A stretch of DNA of 64,000 nucleotides from Galbibacter pacificus. GTDB lineage: Bacteria; Bacteroidota; Bacteroidia; Flavobacteriales; Flavobacteriaceae. The position numbers and the translations under genes are program-made. Numbering within the stretch: position 1 is the first letter of the stretch; the number at the start of each line of letters is the position of its first letter. The notes beneath the pieces were generated by a model. The model was given only the letters and a program-made list of their open reading frames with translations. It had not been told where the DNA came from and made no database searches. The stretch is from positions 206,989-270,988 of the forward strand of contig NZ_JAPMUA010000007.1 in assembly GCF_029603155.1 (NCBI RefSeq), in the 5' to 3' direction. Below are positions 63,879 through 64,000 of the stretch, piece after piece.

Positions 63879-64000
63879 GAAAAAGAAGCTGTCTCATAAC
63901 CGGGCCAGCTTTTTTATTGAATATACAGGAGCATTTGCTTGTTTTTATCCTGTATTTAGCGTAAATTATAGTCTGATAACCAGACGTATGAATACCAATT

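Noticed and set aside
1..64000. CRISPR arrays, prophage structural genes or anti-phage defence systems
   Set aside because: No regularly spaced repeat array, cas genes, capsid, portal or tail genes were seen. The toxin-antitoxin pair is the only defence-like element and is outside the island.

Overview
The window reads as chromosome of a Bacteroidota bacterium, most likely a marine-type member of the Flavobacteriaceae. The support is: TAnnTTTG-type -7 promoter boxes, TonB receptors with an N-terminal CarboxypepD_reg-like domain, many short lipoproteins, DUF4407, DUF3050 and TPR-kinase families typical of the group, and AT-rich DNA. Genus and species cannot be read from the sequence.

Region 1 (1-32.9 kb) looks like core chromosome. 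It holds: a vanadium-haloperoxidase/PAP2 family protein cut by the window edge; a LacI-type regulator; a LuxE-like acyl-activating protein; a TonB receptor with a beta-helix lipoprotein, divergent from a PhoB/PhoR-like two-component pair, with Pho-box-like repeats between them; trmB, a LysE-type exporter and an alkyltransferase-like protein; a PIN-type toxin-antitoxin pair flanked by ~65-bp direct repeats; an Fe-S/redox group (Mrp/ApbC, Nfu, ferredoxin reductase, 2Fe-2S ferredoxin); a PQQ-type dehydrogenase with an inserted cytochrome c; a decayed TPR sensor kinase; and three peptidases (DPP IV, Xaa-Pro aminopeptidase, M20) that would suit degradation of proline-containing peptides.

Region 2 (33.0-63.9 kb) is a ~31-kb genomic island. 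It starts at an intact tRNA-Leu(UAG) and ends at a partial copy of the tRNA 3' part, next to a frameshifted tyrosine-recombinase remnant. IS remnants (IS3 family twice, one nested in the other; IS982; IS21 IstA) mark its seams.

The island has two cargo blocks. Block A (35.7-52.1 kb, all minus strand) carries a PAP2 phosphatase, a diacylglycerol-kinase-like lipid kinase with an LtaS-like phosphoglycerol/phosphoethanolamine transferase, a PepSY-like periplasmic protein, a TonB-type outer-membrane protein, a complete RND efflux system (TolC, MFP, RND) in one operon with its own OmpR-type regulator and kinase, a second PAP2 protein, and a CPBP protease with a gluzincin-like protein. Six promoters in 36.3-50.6 kb share one exact architecture on the gene strand, CTTTAR-N5-CTTTAG-N10-TAnnTTTR (one has CTTAAA as the distal half). 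This suggests that the island's own response regulator controls all of these units as a self-contained envelope-remodelling and efflux regulon; this is the most interesting observation in the window. Block B (53.1-62.8 kb, all plus strand) carries two Cys-type sulfatases, two DUF1254/DUF1214 proteins and two outer-membrane barrel proteins, a plausible exported pathway for an unidentified sulfated compound.
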